Notes: a model not told the origin generated them from the letters alone. 34,082 nucleotides of DNA from DATKRB01 sp036501425 (GCA_036501425.1 DASYAI010000029.1:1-34082); one strand, 5' to 3'; shown: positions 1-8,617, counted from the first letter of the stretch. Translations and numbers: made by a program.

Positions 1-2
1 CC

Positions 3-653
3 CCGCGCGACGCCGACGAGCTGGGCCTGGCGACCGTCTACCAGGACCTCGCCCTCTGCGACAACCTCGACATCGTCCAGAACATGTTCCTCGGGCACGA
101 GCTGCTCCGCTTCGGGCTGCTCGACGAGGATCGGATGGAGAACTCGGCGCGCCAGACGCTCGGCGATCTCGCCGTCACGACGGTGCAGTCGGTGCGCCAA
201 CCCGTCGGGTCGCTGTCGGGGGGCCAACGTCAGGCGGTGGCCGTCGCCCGAGCCGTGATGCGCGACGCCCGCCTCGTCATCCTCGACGAGCCAACCGCCG
301 CGTTGGGGGTCAGCCAGACCGAACAGGTTCTCCAGCTGATCAGGCGGCTCGCGGAGCGTGGCATCGCGGTGCTGGTCGTCTCGCACAACCTCACCGACGT
401 CTTCGCCGTGGCCGACCGCATCGGCGTCCTGCGGCTGGGACGGCTGGTCAGCTCCGGGCCGATCGGGCACTACGACGCGCAGCGCCCGGTCGAACTGATC
501 ACTACCGGCCGCCTGTCCTCCGACGACGCCCCGGCGGCCGTACCGACCGGCGCAAGCGCTGGGGCGGCGGCCGGGGGGGCCGCGCCGACCGGTGACGACC
601 GGCGCCCGCCGGCTGGTCCCGACCGGTCCGATCCGGACGCCGGCGGGGGGTAG
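3..653 (+). CDS. Sugar-type ABC transporter ATP-binding protein, 5' end outside window
   Basis: C-terminal part of an ABC ATPase that would energise uptake through the permease just downstream. The reading frame is open from base 3, so the start and Walker A lie outside the window. Visible in order are the Q-loop region (TVYQDLALCDNL, near base 40), the signature LSGGQRQAVAVARA (near base 215), Walker B with its glutamate (LVILDEPTAALG, near base 275) and the H-loop histidine (VVSHNLTDV, near base 385). The spacing and the AALGV D-loop fit the second ATPase domain or a single-domain member of the XylG/RbsA/MglA carbohydrate group. The tail of about 50 residues after the ATPase core is Ala/Gly/Pro-rich. 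The stop is followed after five bases by the permease ATG, so the two are probably cotranscribed. The substrate cannot be read from the sequence. Confidence 0.9.
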   Translation, partial: PRDADELGLATVYQDLALCDNLDIVQNMFLGHELLRFGLLDEDRMENSARQTLGDLAVTTVQSVRQPVGSLSGGQRQAVAVARAVMRDARLVILDEPTAALGVSQTEQVLQLIRRLAERGIAVLVVSHNLTDVFAVADRIGVLRLGRLVSSGPIGHYDAQRPVELITTGRLSSDDAPAAVPTGASAGAAAGGAAPTGDDRRPPAGPDRSDPDAGGG

Positions 654-658
654 GAGCC

Positions 659-1974
659 ATGTCGTCGCCACCGGAGACCTCCCCCCGCCGCTCTGCGGTG
701 GACCCTGCCCCGATGCCCCGGGCCCGGCCGGGCAAGCTCGGGGGGCTCCCGATGCCCGAGAACTCGCCCGACTCCACCTTCGGCCAGTACCTCAGCGCCT
801 GGGCGAGACGGATCCGCTTCGGCGAGAGCGGCGTGCTGCCGGTCCTGGCCGGCCTGGTCATCCTGGTGATCATCTTCCAGGTCCAGGACTCGGTGTTCCT
901 TGCCGCCGGCAACCTCACCAACTTGCTCGTGCAAGGGACGGTGTTCATCCTGCTCGGCATGGCCGAGGTCTGGGTCCTCGTCCTGGGCGAGATCGACCTG
1001 TCCATCGGCTACGTCGCAGGTGTGGCCGCAGTGGTCACCGCCATCCTGGCCGCGCCGCCTCAGAGCTTCCCGTGGTGGGCCGCCGCCGTGCTCGGGCTGG
1101 CCGCCGGGCCGCCATCGGCGCCGTCCAGGGGACCCTGGTGATCCGGCTCGGGCTGCCCTCGTTCGTCGTGACCCTGGCCGGGCTGCTCGGATGGGAAGGC
1201 GTCCTGATCTACCTGGTCAACGGGCACGGCAGCGGCGGGACCATCCCGATCACCAACAACGTGCTGCTCGGCCTGGTGAACGGCGACCTGAGCACCGTCG
1301 CCGGTTGGATCGTCATGGCGGCCGTCGTCGGGCTGTTCGGGTGCTTCACCCTGCTGCGGGACCGGAGTCGCCGGCGCAGCGGGCTGGTCGTGCCACCCGT
1401 CGCCATCACCCTGCTGAAAGTGACCGTGACCGCCATCGCCGGTGTGGTCCTCGTTCTGGTCTGCAACACCAACCGGAGCTCGTTCAGCGTGCTGCGGGGC
1501 GTTCCCTACGGGGTGGTGATCGTCCTGGCCTTCGTCGTCGCCAGGACGTTCCTGCTCACCCGGACCCGGTTCGGTCGTTACGTCTACGCGATCGGCGGCA
1601 ACGCCGAAGCGGCCCGACGGGGCGGGGTGAGCCTGGGATGGACCCGCCTGTGGGCGTTCACCCTGACCGGGCTGACCTCGGGCGCGGCGGGCATCCTCTA
1701 CGCCTCGAGGCTCGGTTCGATCTCGAACAACATCGACGGTGGGACGCTCGTGCTCTACGCGGTCGCCGCCGCCGTCATCGGGGGAACCAGCCTCTTCGGT
1801 GGCCGGGGGAAGATGATCCACGCGCTGCTCGGCGGCCTGGTCATCGCCACGATCTACAACGGCATGGGCCTGCTCGGGATGAGCGCCGCCACCCAGTACA
1901 TGGTGACCGCCCTGGTGCTGTTGGCGGCGGTCACGGTCGACGCGCTGGCCCGCCGGGGCCGACCCGCCCCGTAG
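659..1974 (+). pseudogene. XylH/RbsC-family ABC permease, interrupted by a one-base frameshift
   Basis: Inner-membrane permease of the BPD_transp_2 carbohydrate family. The ATG at 659 has a GGTAGGAG ribosome site. The N-terminal half reads well to about residue 150, with TM segments such as VLPVLAGLVILVIIFQVQ and the family motif EIDLSIGYVAGV. That frame then ends at a stop at 1139-1141. The rest of the protein (AIGAVQGTLVIRLGLPSFVV through GGNAEAARRGGVS to the Arg-rich end) continues in the next frame to 1974. One extra G in the GGG run at 1106-1108 would restore a single 439-residue protein, a normal family length. It is either a true frameshift mutation or a sequencing/assembly error in a G run. 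Both halves are otherwise well preserved, so any inactivation must be recent. Confidence 0.85.
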
Positions 1975-2078
1975 TCGATTTGGCACCGGGCCGGCCCCGG
2001 CGCGAACCTTGCGATCAGCAGTTGAACATTGCTGTCCGCCGTCGATCTGCCAACGGCTTCATCACATGGGGGGAATCC

Positions 2079-3341
2079 ATGTTCGACAGGGTCAAGGTCG
2101 CAGCGCTTGCTCTCGCCCTCGCCGGTCCGGTTGCCGGATGGACGTCCACCGCGTCGGCGGCCACCCCGAGCAGCGGGGCCGGCGTGCCAGGGGTCAGCGC
2201 CACGTCGATCACCATCGGCTTCGTCACCTCGGAGACCGGTCCGGCGGCGCCGACGTTCTCCGACGGTGCCGGCGGGGCCCTGGCCCGCTTCGCCCTCCAG
2301 AACGCCAAGGGCGGTGTCGACGGTCGCAAGCTCCAGTTGGTCACCAAGGACGACCAGTCGAGCCCGACCACCGCCGGCACCGTCGGCACCGAGCTCGCCG
2401 GGTCCAACGTGTTCGGCGTCATCGAGGACTCGGCGATCGACGAGGACTACGAGACCGGCGACAAGGCACTCGCCGTCGACCAGGTGCCGGTGACCACGTG
2501 GGGCTCGAACACCGTCGACCCCGATGTCTTCGACGCGTACGGCGCCAACGTCCCCGGGCTGGGCGGCACCCTCGACGGGGCGACCTACGGGTACAACTAC
2601 ATCGGCCCGTTCTTCAAGTCGATCGGGGTCAAGCGGCTCGCCGGCGTCACGTACACCACCCTGGGCACGGGGTTCAACGAGTCGCTCGCCATGCTGAAGA
2701 AGCAGGACCACATCGTCACCTGCTACGACGACGTCAACGTCCCGATCGGCGGCGTCAACTTCACCGTCGACGCCCTGGCGATCAGCCACTCCAACTGCGA
2801 CGCGGTCTACGTCTCGGCCGTCGACAGCACCGACGTGGCGATCGCGAGCGCGCTCAAGAACGAAGGGAGCACGGCCAAGCAGCTCTACGCCACCGGCTAC
2901 GACAACGAGGTCCTGGGGCAACCGCTGTCGGCCTCGGCGCTCAACGGCGCCTACTTCCTTTCCGAGCTCAACATGACCGATCCGAACGCCGCCACCAAGA
3001 CGATGCTGAGCGCCCTGAAGAAGTACGACAAGAGCTACAAGGGCGGCCTGCCCGACCTCGGGACGGTGTTCGCGTACCTGTCGGCCAACCTGATGATCGA
3101 GGGCCTCCAGCTGGCGGGGGCCAACCCCACCCGGCCGGCGTTCATCGCCAACCTGAGGAACGTCAGCACCTACAACGCCGGGGGGCTCCTGCCCGACAAC
3201 CTCACCTTCACCCACTTCGGAACCGCGGCGGGGCTGCCGGCGACCCAGTGCGAGTACTACATGCAACTCCGGTCGGGGAAGTACTACTCGACCCACGGCG
3301 CCAAGCCCTTGTGTGGGCCGCTGGTGAAGCTCTCCTCCTGA
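2079..3341 (+). CDS. Secreted ABC substrate-binding protein, LivJ-like (Peripla_BP_6)
   Basis: Solute-binding protein of 420 residues, likely serving the transporter encoded just upstream (104-base gap). The ATG at 2079 is preceded by GGGGGGAA. The first 28 residues form a Sec signal peptide (basic start, hydrophobic ALALALAG core, ASA-AT cleavage site). The mature protein begins SATSITIGFVTSETGPAAP, the opening strand of type I periplasmic binding proteins of the branched-chain amino-acid group, followed by GGVDGRKLQLVTKDDQSSP. This family normally pairs with LivH/LivM permeases, whereas the neighbouring permease is of the sugar type. Residues 18-21 read VAGW, which looks like a lipobox with Trp in place of the lipidated Cys. 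The ligand is not identifiable. Confidence 0.88.
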   Translation: MFDRVKVAALALALAGPVAGWTSTASAATPSSGAGVPGVSATSITIGFVTSETGPAAPTFSDGAGGALARFALQNAKGGVDGRKLQLVTKDDQSSPTTAGTVGTELAGSNVFGVIEDSAIDEDYETGDKALAVDQVPVTTWGSNTVDPDVFDAYGANVPGLGGTLDGATYGYNYIGPFFKSIGVKRLAGVTYTTLGTGFNESLAMLKKQDHIVTCYDDVNVPIGGVNFTVDALAISHSNCDAVYVSAVDSTDVAIASALKNEGSTAKQLYATGYDNEVLGQPLSASALNGAYFLSELNMTDPNAATKTMLSALKKYDKSYKGGLPDLGTVFAYLSANLMIEGLQLAGANPTRPAFIANLRNVSTYNAGGLLPDNLTFTHFGTAAGLPATQCEYYMQLRSGKYYSTHGAKPLCGPLVKLSS

Positions 3342-3620
3342 CCCACCTGGCGCGCCCCGTGGCGAGCGCACCTCGGCCGTCGGCGGCGGCGGCCGCCGGG
3401 CGAGGAGGTGGCCTCCGTCCCTCTCCCCCCACCGCCGTCGGCGCCGAGACCTCCCGAACGGCAACCAATCGGCCACCGAATGCTCCCCCGGGTGGTGCAC
3501 CATTTCGGGGAGCTGGCGCCTTGTCGGTCGGGCGACGGTCAGAGGGGCACAGGCGATGGAGACTCGCAGCAGGAGTGCGCGGCACGATCTGGGCCGGTCG
3601 CGCCCCCCGATGGGCCCCCG
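3342..3620 (+). other. Intergenic stretch before the cyclic-di-GMP gene
   Basis: No convincing gene. The downstream gene's frame is open back to 3408 and could start at GTG/ATG codons there, including ATG 3480, but third codon positions in 3480-3620 carry many A/T bases, unlike the region after 3621. A 22-codon ORF (ATG 3556, preceded by AGAGGGG) ends at 3624 and overlaps the proposed GTG start as GTGA. It might couple translation or be chance. Confidence 0.45.
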
Positions 3621-6047
3621 GTGAGATCGGGCGCCGTGCCGGCGGACCAGCCGGCGGCGGGCGGGGCCCGTAGCCGCACCCTCGGTTCGCCCGCACCCGC
3701 CACTCGCCGCAGCGACGCGTCGCGGCACCGGCTGCTGTGGTCGATGGCCACGCTGAGCATCCTGGCCGCCGGGGCCGTCGGCTCGGTCCTCGGAGCGCAC
3801 ATCGTGGCGCAGGACCGCGCTCGCAGCGCCCGCGCCGCGTTCGCCACGTCGTCGGCGACCATCGCCGGCACGCTGCGCCTGGCCATCCAGCACGAGCAAG
3901 ACCTGGCGGTCAGCGCCGGGGCCTTCGTGGCGGCCGACGGGGCCACCACGGAGTCCTCCTTCGAGCAGTGGGCCACCGCCGAGCACGCCTTCGCTCGCTA
4001 CCCCGAGCTACAGGGCATCGCCGAGCTGGCGCTCGTCCCCGAGTCCGACCTCGGCACCTTCGCCGCGGGCGCCGCCCGTTCCTCGACCGGGGGCGCCTAC
4101 GAGGTCGTCCCCCCGGGCAGCCGGGCCTTCTACTGCCTGGCGACGGTGTCGGTGACCCGCCCCGGTCAGGGCGCGCCGGTCGCCGGCCTCGACTACTGCG
4201 ACTCGCCCCTGGCCGGGGCCTTCCTGCGGTCCCGGGTCTCGGGCCGCGGTTCGTACGTGCCCTTCGGCACCGCTCCCGACACCGAGCTGGGCGTGGGCAC
4301 ACCGATCTACCGGGGGGGTCGGGAGCCGAGCACTCCGGCCGGTCGCCTGGCCGCGTTCGTCGGCTGGACCGGCACCGAAATCCGACCCAGCGTGGTCCTC
4401 TCGACCGCTCTGGCCGGCCACCGGGGCACCGCGGTGGCGTTCCACTACCTGGGCGGTGCCTCGGACGTCACCTTCCGTTCGGGCCGGGTAGCCGCCGGGG
4501 CCCAGTCGGTGAGCATCGACCTCCACAACGGGTGGCAGGTCCAGACCTTCGCCGCCGTACAAGGCAACGGGATCGTCGGCGACTGGGGGGCGCTGTTGCT
4601 GCTGCTGGTGGGGCTCGCGTTCAGCATGGTGCTGGGGGCCCTCGTCTACGTGCTGGGCACCGGGCGGGCCCGGGCGGTGTCGCTGGTCGAGGAACGGACC
4701 GACCAACTCCGCTACCAGGCCCTCCACGACAGCCTGACCGGCTTGCCCAACCGGGTGCTGATCCTCGACCGGATCGAGCAGATGCTGGCGCGCGCCCGGC
4801 GCGAGCACGGCCCGGTGGCCGTCCTCTTCCTCGATCTCGACGACTTCAAGGACATCAACGACACCTTGGGGCACAACGCGGGCGACCGGCTGCTCGCCAG
4901 CGTGGCGGCCCGGCTGAGCGGCGCGCTGCGCGAGGGGGACACCGTCGGCCGGCTGGGCGGCGACGAATTCGTCGTGCTGCTGGAGGGAGCGTCGCTGGCA
5001 GCCGGTCCCGAGGTGGTGGCCGACCGGATCCTCGACGTGCTGGCGACCCCCTTCGATCTCCCCGGCGGAGAGATGCCCCTGACCGTGACCGCCAGCATCG
5101 GGATCGCCGACGGCGACCGCCCGGCGCCCGAGGAGCTGCTGCGGGACGCCGACATCGCCCTCTACGAGGCCAAGGCGGCCGGAAAGCGACGGGCGGTCCT
5201 CTTCGCCCCGTCGATGCAGGACGCGGTCGACGTCCACCGCAACCTCGAGATCGACCTCTTCCGGGCCCTCGAGGCGGAGCAGTTCTTCCTTCTCTACCAG
5301 CCCACGGTGGACCTGGGCACGGGGGCGTTCACCGGGGTCGAGGCCCTCTTGCGCTGGCAGCACCCCCAACGGGGCGTCGTCCAGCCGAACGACTTCATCT
5401 CGGTGCTCGAGTCCAGCGGTCTGATCGTGCAAGTGGGGCGTTGGGTGCTGGAGGCCGCCTGCCGCCAGGGGGCGATCTGGCACGGCCGGGGACACCGGGT
5501 CACGGTGTCGGTCAACGTCTCGGCCCGGCAGCTCGAGCGGGACCGGATCGTGAACGACGTTCGAGACGCCCTGTCGACCAGCGGCTTCGACCCGAGCATG
5601 CTGCTGCTGGAGCTCACCGAGACCGCGCTGATGCACGACGTGGAGGCGACGACCGCCCGCCTGCACCTGCTGAAGGATCTCGGGGTGCGGATCGCCATCG
5701 ACGACTTCGGCACCGGCTACTCCTCGTTGGCCTACCTCCGGCAGTTCCCCATCGACATCCTCAAGATCGACCAATCCTTCGTGCGGGATATCGGGAACAC
5801 CGCCGAGGCGGCGGCCCTGGTCCACACGCTGGTCCAGCTGGGCAAGGTACTGGGCCTCGAGACCATCGCCGAAGGGGTGGAGGACGACGACCAGCGGTTC
5901 CGGCTCCGGGCCGAGCGGGTGGACACCGGCCAGGGCTTCCTCTTCGCACGACCGCTGGACGTAGCCGAGATCGACCGCCTCCTCGAGGGAAATGATCGCC
6001 ACGCAGTCCGCGACGTCGAAGGGCGCCGGGCGGCCGAGGCCATCTGA
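3621..6047 (+). CDS. Membrane CHASE-GGDEF-EAL protein (cyclic-di-GMP turnover)
   Basis: Bifunctional-type sensor of about 808 residues. Order: basic cytoplasmic start, TM1 (about 38-60), extracellular CHASE-like ligand-sensing region (about 70-310), TM2 (about 322-347), GGDEF domain (about 365-530), EAL domain (about 540-795). The diguanylate cyclase motif is intact (LGGDEFVVLLEG, GG at residue 446). An RxxD inhibitory site (REGD) sits exactly five residues before GGDEF. The EAL domain keeps its catalytic set: VEALLRW, SVNVSARQL, LELTET, IDDFGTGYSS, ILKIDQSFV, IAEGVE and GQGF. Both synthesis and hydrolysis of c-di-GMP are therefore possible. GTG 3621 is chosen because G/C at third positions becomes consistent there, but the frame is open to 3408 and the ribosome site is weak. 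No partner gene is adjacent. Confidence 0.92.
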   Translation: MRSGAVPADQPAAGGARSRTLGSPAPATRRSDASRHRLLWSMATLSILAAGAVGSVLGAHIVAQDRARSARAAFATSSATIAGTLRLAIQHEQDLAVSAGAFVAADGATTESSFEQWATAEHAFARYPELQGIAELALVPESDLGTFAAGAARSSTGGAYEVVPPGSRAFYCLATVSVTRPGQGAPVAGLDYCDSPLAGAFLRSRVSGRGSYVPFGTAPDTELGVGTPIYRGGREPSTPAGRLAAFVGWTGTEIRPSVVLSTALAGHRGTAVAFHYLGGASDVTFRSGRVAAGAQSVSIDLHNGWQVQTFAAVQGNGIVGDWGALLLLLVGLAFSMVLGALVYVLGTGRARAVSLVEERTDQLRYQALHDSLTGLPNRVLILDRIEQMLARARREHGPVAVLFLDLDDFKDINDTLGHNAGDRLLASVAARLSGALREGDTVGRLGGDEFVVLLEGASLAAGPEVVADRILDVLATPFDLPGGEMPLTVTASIGIADGDRPAPEELLRDADIALYEAKAAGKRRAVLFAPSMQDAVDVHRNLEIDLFRALEAEQFFLLYQPTVDLGTGAFTGVEALLRWQHPQRGVVQPNDFISVLESSGLIVQVGRWVLEAACRQGAIWHGRGHRVTVSVNVSARQLERDRIVNDVRDALSTSGFDPSMLLLELTETALMHDVEATTARLHLLKDLGVRIAIDDFGTGYSSLAYLRQFPIDILKIDQSFVRDIGNTAEAAALVHTLVQLGKVLGLETIAEGVEDDDQRFRLRAERVDTGQGFLFARPLDVAEIDRLLEGNDRHAVRDVEGRRAAEAI

Positions 6048-6141
6048 GCGGGCGTCGACGGCCCTCCACCGGTGCTTCGGGGTTTTTCGAAGGGTGAGGC
6101 CCGGGCCCGGACGGCCGGAACGCGTCCCACGGGGCGGGACG

Positions 6142-6170
6142 AGCGGCCGCCGCAGAGCGCGGCGGCCGCT
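6142..6170. terminator. GC-rich hairpin between convergent genes
   Basis: Perfect 12-bp inverted repeat (AGCGGCCGCCGC at 6142-6153, its complement at 6159-6170) with a 5-base loop. It lies between the ends of the c-di-GMP gene (+) and a small minus-strand gene. There is no T run. It is likely a bidirectional intrinsic-type terminator of the kind seen in GC-rich bacteria. Confidence 0.6.
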
Positions 6171-6255
6171 GCAGCCCCGGTGAGCGCATCGATCTTGTGA
6201 CTGACGGAGACGCTCGCCCCCAGGATACCCGGGGGCCCGTTCACTCGACGCGCGA

Positions 6256-6438
6256 TCAGGGACGGTCTGGCTCGGGTCTCTGAGCCGGTTCGACCTCGGC
6301 CTGGACGAGCCGGTCCCGCTCGTCCTGGCTCAGCACCCGGACGTGGCGGGGACCGTCGTTGCCGCTCGAATGGGACAGGTAGCGAGCCAGCTGGTCGCGT
6401 CGTCTCCGCCAGAAACGCACCGGTCCCACCGTAGCCAC
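6256..6438 (-). CDS. Small basic hypothetical protein
   Basis: Possible 60-residue protein starting at GTG 6438, 22 bases after the stop of the RsbW-like gene and on the same strand, so probably in one operon with it. It begins VATVGPVRFWRRRRDQLA and ends in a Pro/Glu-rich tail. Most third codon positions are G or C, as in neighbouring genes. There is no recognisable domain, no membrane segment and no clear ribosome site. The start could also be GTG 6429. It may be a real small gene or chance. Confidence 0.38.
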   Translation of the reverse strand: MATVGPVRFWRRRRDQLARYLSHSSGNDGPRHVRVLSQDERDRLVQAEVEPAQRPEPDRP

Positions 6439-6460
6439 GCCGAGCCGGCGAGGCGCGGAG

Positions 6461-6847
6461 TCACCGAGTTGGTCCCGGCAACGGCACCCGTGCCCACACC
6501 GTCTTGCCCGAGGCTGACGCCTCGATCCCCCATTGCCGGCTGATCGCCGCCACCAGAAAGAGGCCGCGGCCACCGGCACCGTCAGGAGCACCGGGCGGCG
6601 GCGGGGTGAACACCCGCCCCGAGTCGTGGACCCCCACCCCGACCGCGTCCCCCTCCACCCGGAGCTCGACGTCGACGGCCCCCGACCCGTGGCGCACCGC
6701 GTTGGTCACCAGCTCGCTCACCACCAGCAGCACGTCGCCGACGTCCACCCCCGCGATGCCACCGCTCCTGAGCGACGACCGCGCCCAGGCCCGCGCCTCG
6801 GCCGGGCTTGCGTCCCGGGGCAGAAAGGACCGGCTGGTCGACAACAT
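6461..6847 (-). CDS. RsbW/SpoIIAB-like serine kinase (HATPase_c)
   Basis: Small GHKL-type ATPase of about 128 residues. Such proteins phosphorylate STAS antagonists and often hold a sigma factor. The ATP-binding motifs are present: N-box VVSELVTNAVRHG, G1 box VHDSGRVF and G2 box GGRGLFLVAAISRQWG. It then ends with KTVWARVPLP. ATG 6847 is preferred; an in-frame TTG at 6883 would add 12 residues. It is divergent from the STAS gene at 6968, so the two could be a kinase-antagonist pair sharing the 120-base control region. No sigma factor gene is in the window. The target is inferred only from the family. Confidence 0.85.
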   Translation of the reverse strand: MLSTSRSFLPRDASPAEARAWARSSLRSGGIAGVDVGDVLLVVSELVTNAVRHGSGAVDVELRVEGDAVGVGVHDSGRVFTPPPPGAPDGAGGRGLFLVAAISRQWGIEASASGKTVWARVPLPGPTR

Positions 6848-6967
6848 GCCTGCTGGTTCGGTACCCAGCCCACGCGAGGCCAACCGCAGCGCAACGCCGG
6901 TAACCTGGCTGCGGCTCGATACGGCTCGACAAGCAGTCCGGCAGCCACCGATGGGGAAGGAGGGGTC

Positions 6968-7348
6968 GTGGTCCCTGCACCCGGCGAGTTTCGAGCGGAA
7001 ATCGTCCCGGGCGGCGATCCCGGGGCCGGGTCCCCCACCGTCGTACAGGTGTGGGGGGAGATCGACATGGAGACCGCATCCGAGTTCGCCGGGGTCCTCC
7101 GGAGCGCAGCGGAACGCTCGCTCCGTGTCGCCGTCGACATGTCGATGGTCGAATTCATCGATTCCTCGGGGATCGCCGTCCTCCTCGACGCGGCGGACCG
7201 AGTGCGCAAGGACGGCGGCGAGCTCACCGTGCGTAGCCCCCGGGCCGAAGCTCGGCGGGTCTTCGGGCTGCTGTCCTTGGACGGGGCGCTCCCGATCGAG
7301 GACCAGCCGGCCGGCGGGAGGCCCCCCGACCCGGCGGCGGGGACCTGA
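6968..7348 (+). CDS. STAS-domain anti-sigma factor antagonist
   Basis: Protein of 126 residues. The STAS fold is recognisable from VVQVWGEIDMETASEFAGVL through LRVAVDMSMVEFIDSSGIAV. The DSSG motif carries the serine that RsbW-type kinases phosphorylate. An AAGGAGG ribosome site at 6957-6963, four bases before GTG 6968, decides the start; longer in-frame extensions upstream are not supported. The C-terminus is Pro/Gly-rich. The adjacent divergent kinase gene makes a partner-switching pair likely: unphosphorylated antagonist would bind the kinase and free its client. The SpoIIE phosphatase at 17693-19267 is a candidate for the reverse step. Confidence 0.88.
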   Translation: MVPAPGEFRAEIVPGGDPGAGSPTVVQVWGEIDMETASEFAGVLRSAAERSLRVAVDMSMVEFIDSSGIAVLLDAADRVRKDGGELTVRSPRAEARRVFGLLSLDGALPIEDQPAGGRPPDPAAGT

Positions 7349-7366
7349 GCCGGGGCGACCGCCTGC

Positions 7367-8305
7367 TCAAGGTTCGCGAAGGACCTCGCCCGCTTCCTTG
7401 TCCAGGCGCAGCCCCCGCCACGTCGGGTGCCGTAGCCGGCCGTCGGAGGTCCACTCGCCGTAGCGAACCTCGCCGACCAACTCGGGGCGGACGAAGTGCG
7501 CCAGCGCCGCTTCGGCGGTCGCCAGGCGGCCGACGAACGGGCTGCGCTCCACCGCCAGCGGTGCCAGCGCCTCGAGCAGCTCGGAGCGCGCCGCAGCCGA
7601 AAACCCGGTGCCCACCTTGCCCGCGTAGGCCAGCCCGCCGACAGTCGGCAGCCCGACCAGCAGTGCGCCGAGGTCCCCGGTCCGAGCACCCCTGCCCGAC
7701 GTCCAGCCGCCGATCACGACCTCTTGGGTCCGGAAGTTCTTGACCTTCACCCAGTCCCCACTGCGCTGGCCGGGCACGTAGCGCGAGTCGCGCCGCTTGG
7801 CGACGATGCCCTCGAGGCCGCGCTCCCGGGCGATCGCCAGGACGTCGGCCCCTCGGGCCTCACGGGCGACCGGGGGCGTGGCATACCCGTTGCCGGCGAG
7901 CTCCAGCCGCTCGAGCAGGGCGCGCCGCTCGTCGTAGGTGCGTCCCAACAAGGATTGGCCGTCGTAGGAGAGCAGATCGAAGACGAGGTAGGCGGCCGGT
8001 GCCTCCCGCGCTCGTCGGCGCGCCGCGGCGGGGTCCTCGACGTGCAGGCGTTGCTGGAGCCGGCCGAAGCTGGGTACCCCGTCGACCAAGGACACCAGCT
8101 CGCCGTCCAGGATCGCGGCCGTCGAGCCGAGCCGGTCCCCGAGCGCTTGAAGCTCGGGGAAAGCGACCGTGAGGTCCTTATCGTTGCGGCTGAGCGCACG
8201 CACCCGGCCTTCGACCACCGACACGATGGCGCGGACCCCGTCCCACTTGAACTCGTAGGCCCAGCCCTCGTCGCGCTGTGGCAGCGGGCCGGCCACCGCG
8301 AGCAT
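7367..8305 (-). CDS. ATP-dependent DNA ligase, LigD-ligase/LigC type, stand-alone
   Basis: DNA ligase of 312 residues that seals nicks using ATP. The nucleotidyltransferase domain opens MLAVAGPLP and reaches motif I YEFKWDGVRAI, with the AMP-accepting Lys20. It continues with AILDGELVSL (motif III region) and LEGIVAKRRDSRYVPGQRSG followed by WVKVK (motifs IV-V). The OB-fold follows with EVVIGGWTSGRG and ends RHPTWRGLRLDKEAGEV. Length and motifs match the ligase domain of LigD or a LigC protein, without fused polymerase or phosphoesterase. Those two domains are in a separate gene at 23688-25334. ATG 8305 is the only start before an upstream in-frame stop; no strong ribosome site is seen. No Ku gene is in the window. 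Confidence 0.92.
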   Translation of the reverse strand: MLAVAGPLPQRDEGWAYEFKWDGVRAIVSVVEGRVRALSRNDKDLTVAFPELQALGDRLGSTAAILDGELVSLVDGVPSFGRLQQRLHVEDPAAARRRAREAPAAYLVFDLLSYDGQSLLGRTYDERRALLERLELAGNGYATPPVAREARGADVLAIARERGLEGIVAKRRDSRYVPGQRSGDWVKVKNFRTQEVVIGGWTSGRGARTGDLGALLVGLPTVGGLAYAGKVGTGFSAAARSELLEALAPLAVERSPFVGRLATAEAALAHFVRPELVGEVRYGEWTSDGRLRHPTWRGLRLDKEAGEVLREP

Positions 8306-8617
8306 TGGTCGGAGGTGGTCGGCCGTCGCTGGTCCCTCCCGTCGTGGACGGTGCCCCGGCCCGGGTTCCCTCTCCGACCGGCGGCTGACCGCAGGAGCCT
8401 ACGTGCGCCAGGGCACACCGGCACACCGGCGTGGCGGCGGAGCGGTGAGGCAGCCCCTCCCGCTACCCGAACCGGCGTGTCCCCGGGCGCCCCGGTGGGT
8501 ATCGCGGCTCCGCGGGCGAGATCCACAACGTCGCGTCCCTTCCGGCGAGCCCGGTCAAGAAGGCCCCGGTCACGAAGACCCCGCTCAAGAAGAACCCACT
8601 CACGAAAGGGGAAGCCC
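8306..8617. other. Divergent intergenic region with possible gene remnant
   Basis: Control region between the ligase (-) and the DJ-1 gene (+). After a TGA near 8447 one plus frame stays open to the TGA at 8624-8626, inside the DJ-1 gene, without any ATG or GTG start. Its last part reads EIHNVASLPAS and then a Lys-rich repeat. It may be the tail of a decayed gene. No other gene is seen. Confidence 0.4.
8550..8609 (+). repeat. 15-bp imperfect tandem repeat, four copies
   Basis: Four units starting at 8550, 8565, 8580 and 8595, with consensus CCCGGTCAAGAAGRC and alternating CAAGAAG/CACGAAG. In one frame they read PVKKA-PVTKT-PLKKN-PLTKG, a Lys-rich pattern like basic protein tails. The last unit runs into the ribosome site of the DJ-1 gene, so the array forms the end of its leader. 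Confidence 0.8.

Noticed and set aside
3480..3620. Longer N-terminus for the c-di-GMP protein
   Set aside because: Third codon positions are poorly G/C biased there and no domain or ribosome site supports it; kept only as an alternative.
1854..3986. Long minus-strand open frame over the binding protein gene
   Set aside because: It mirrors a clear plus-strand gene, has Arg/Gly/Val-rich shadow composition and no domain.
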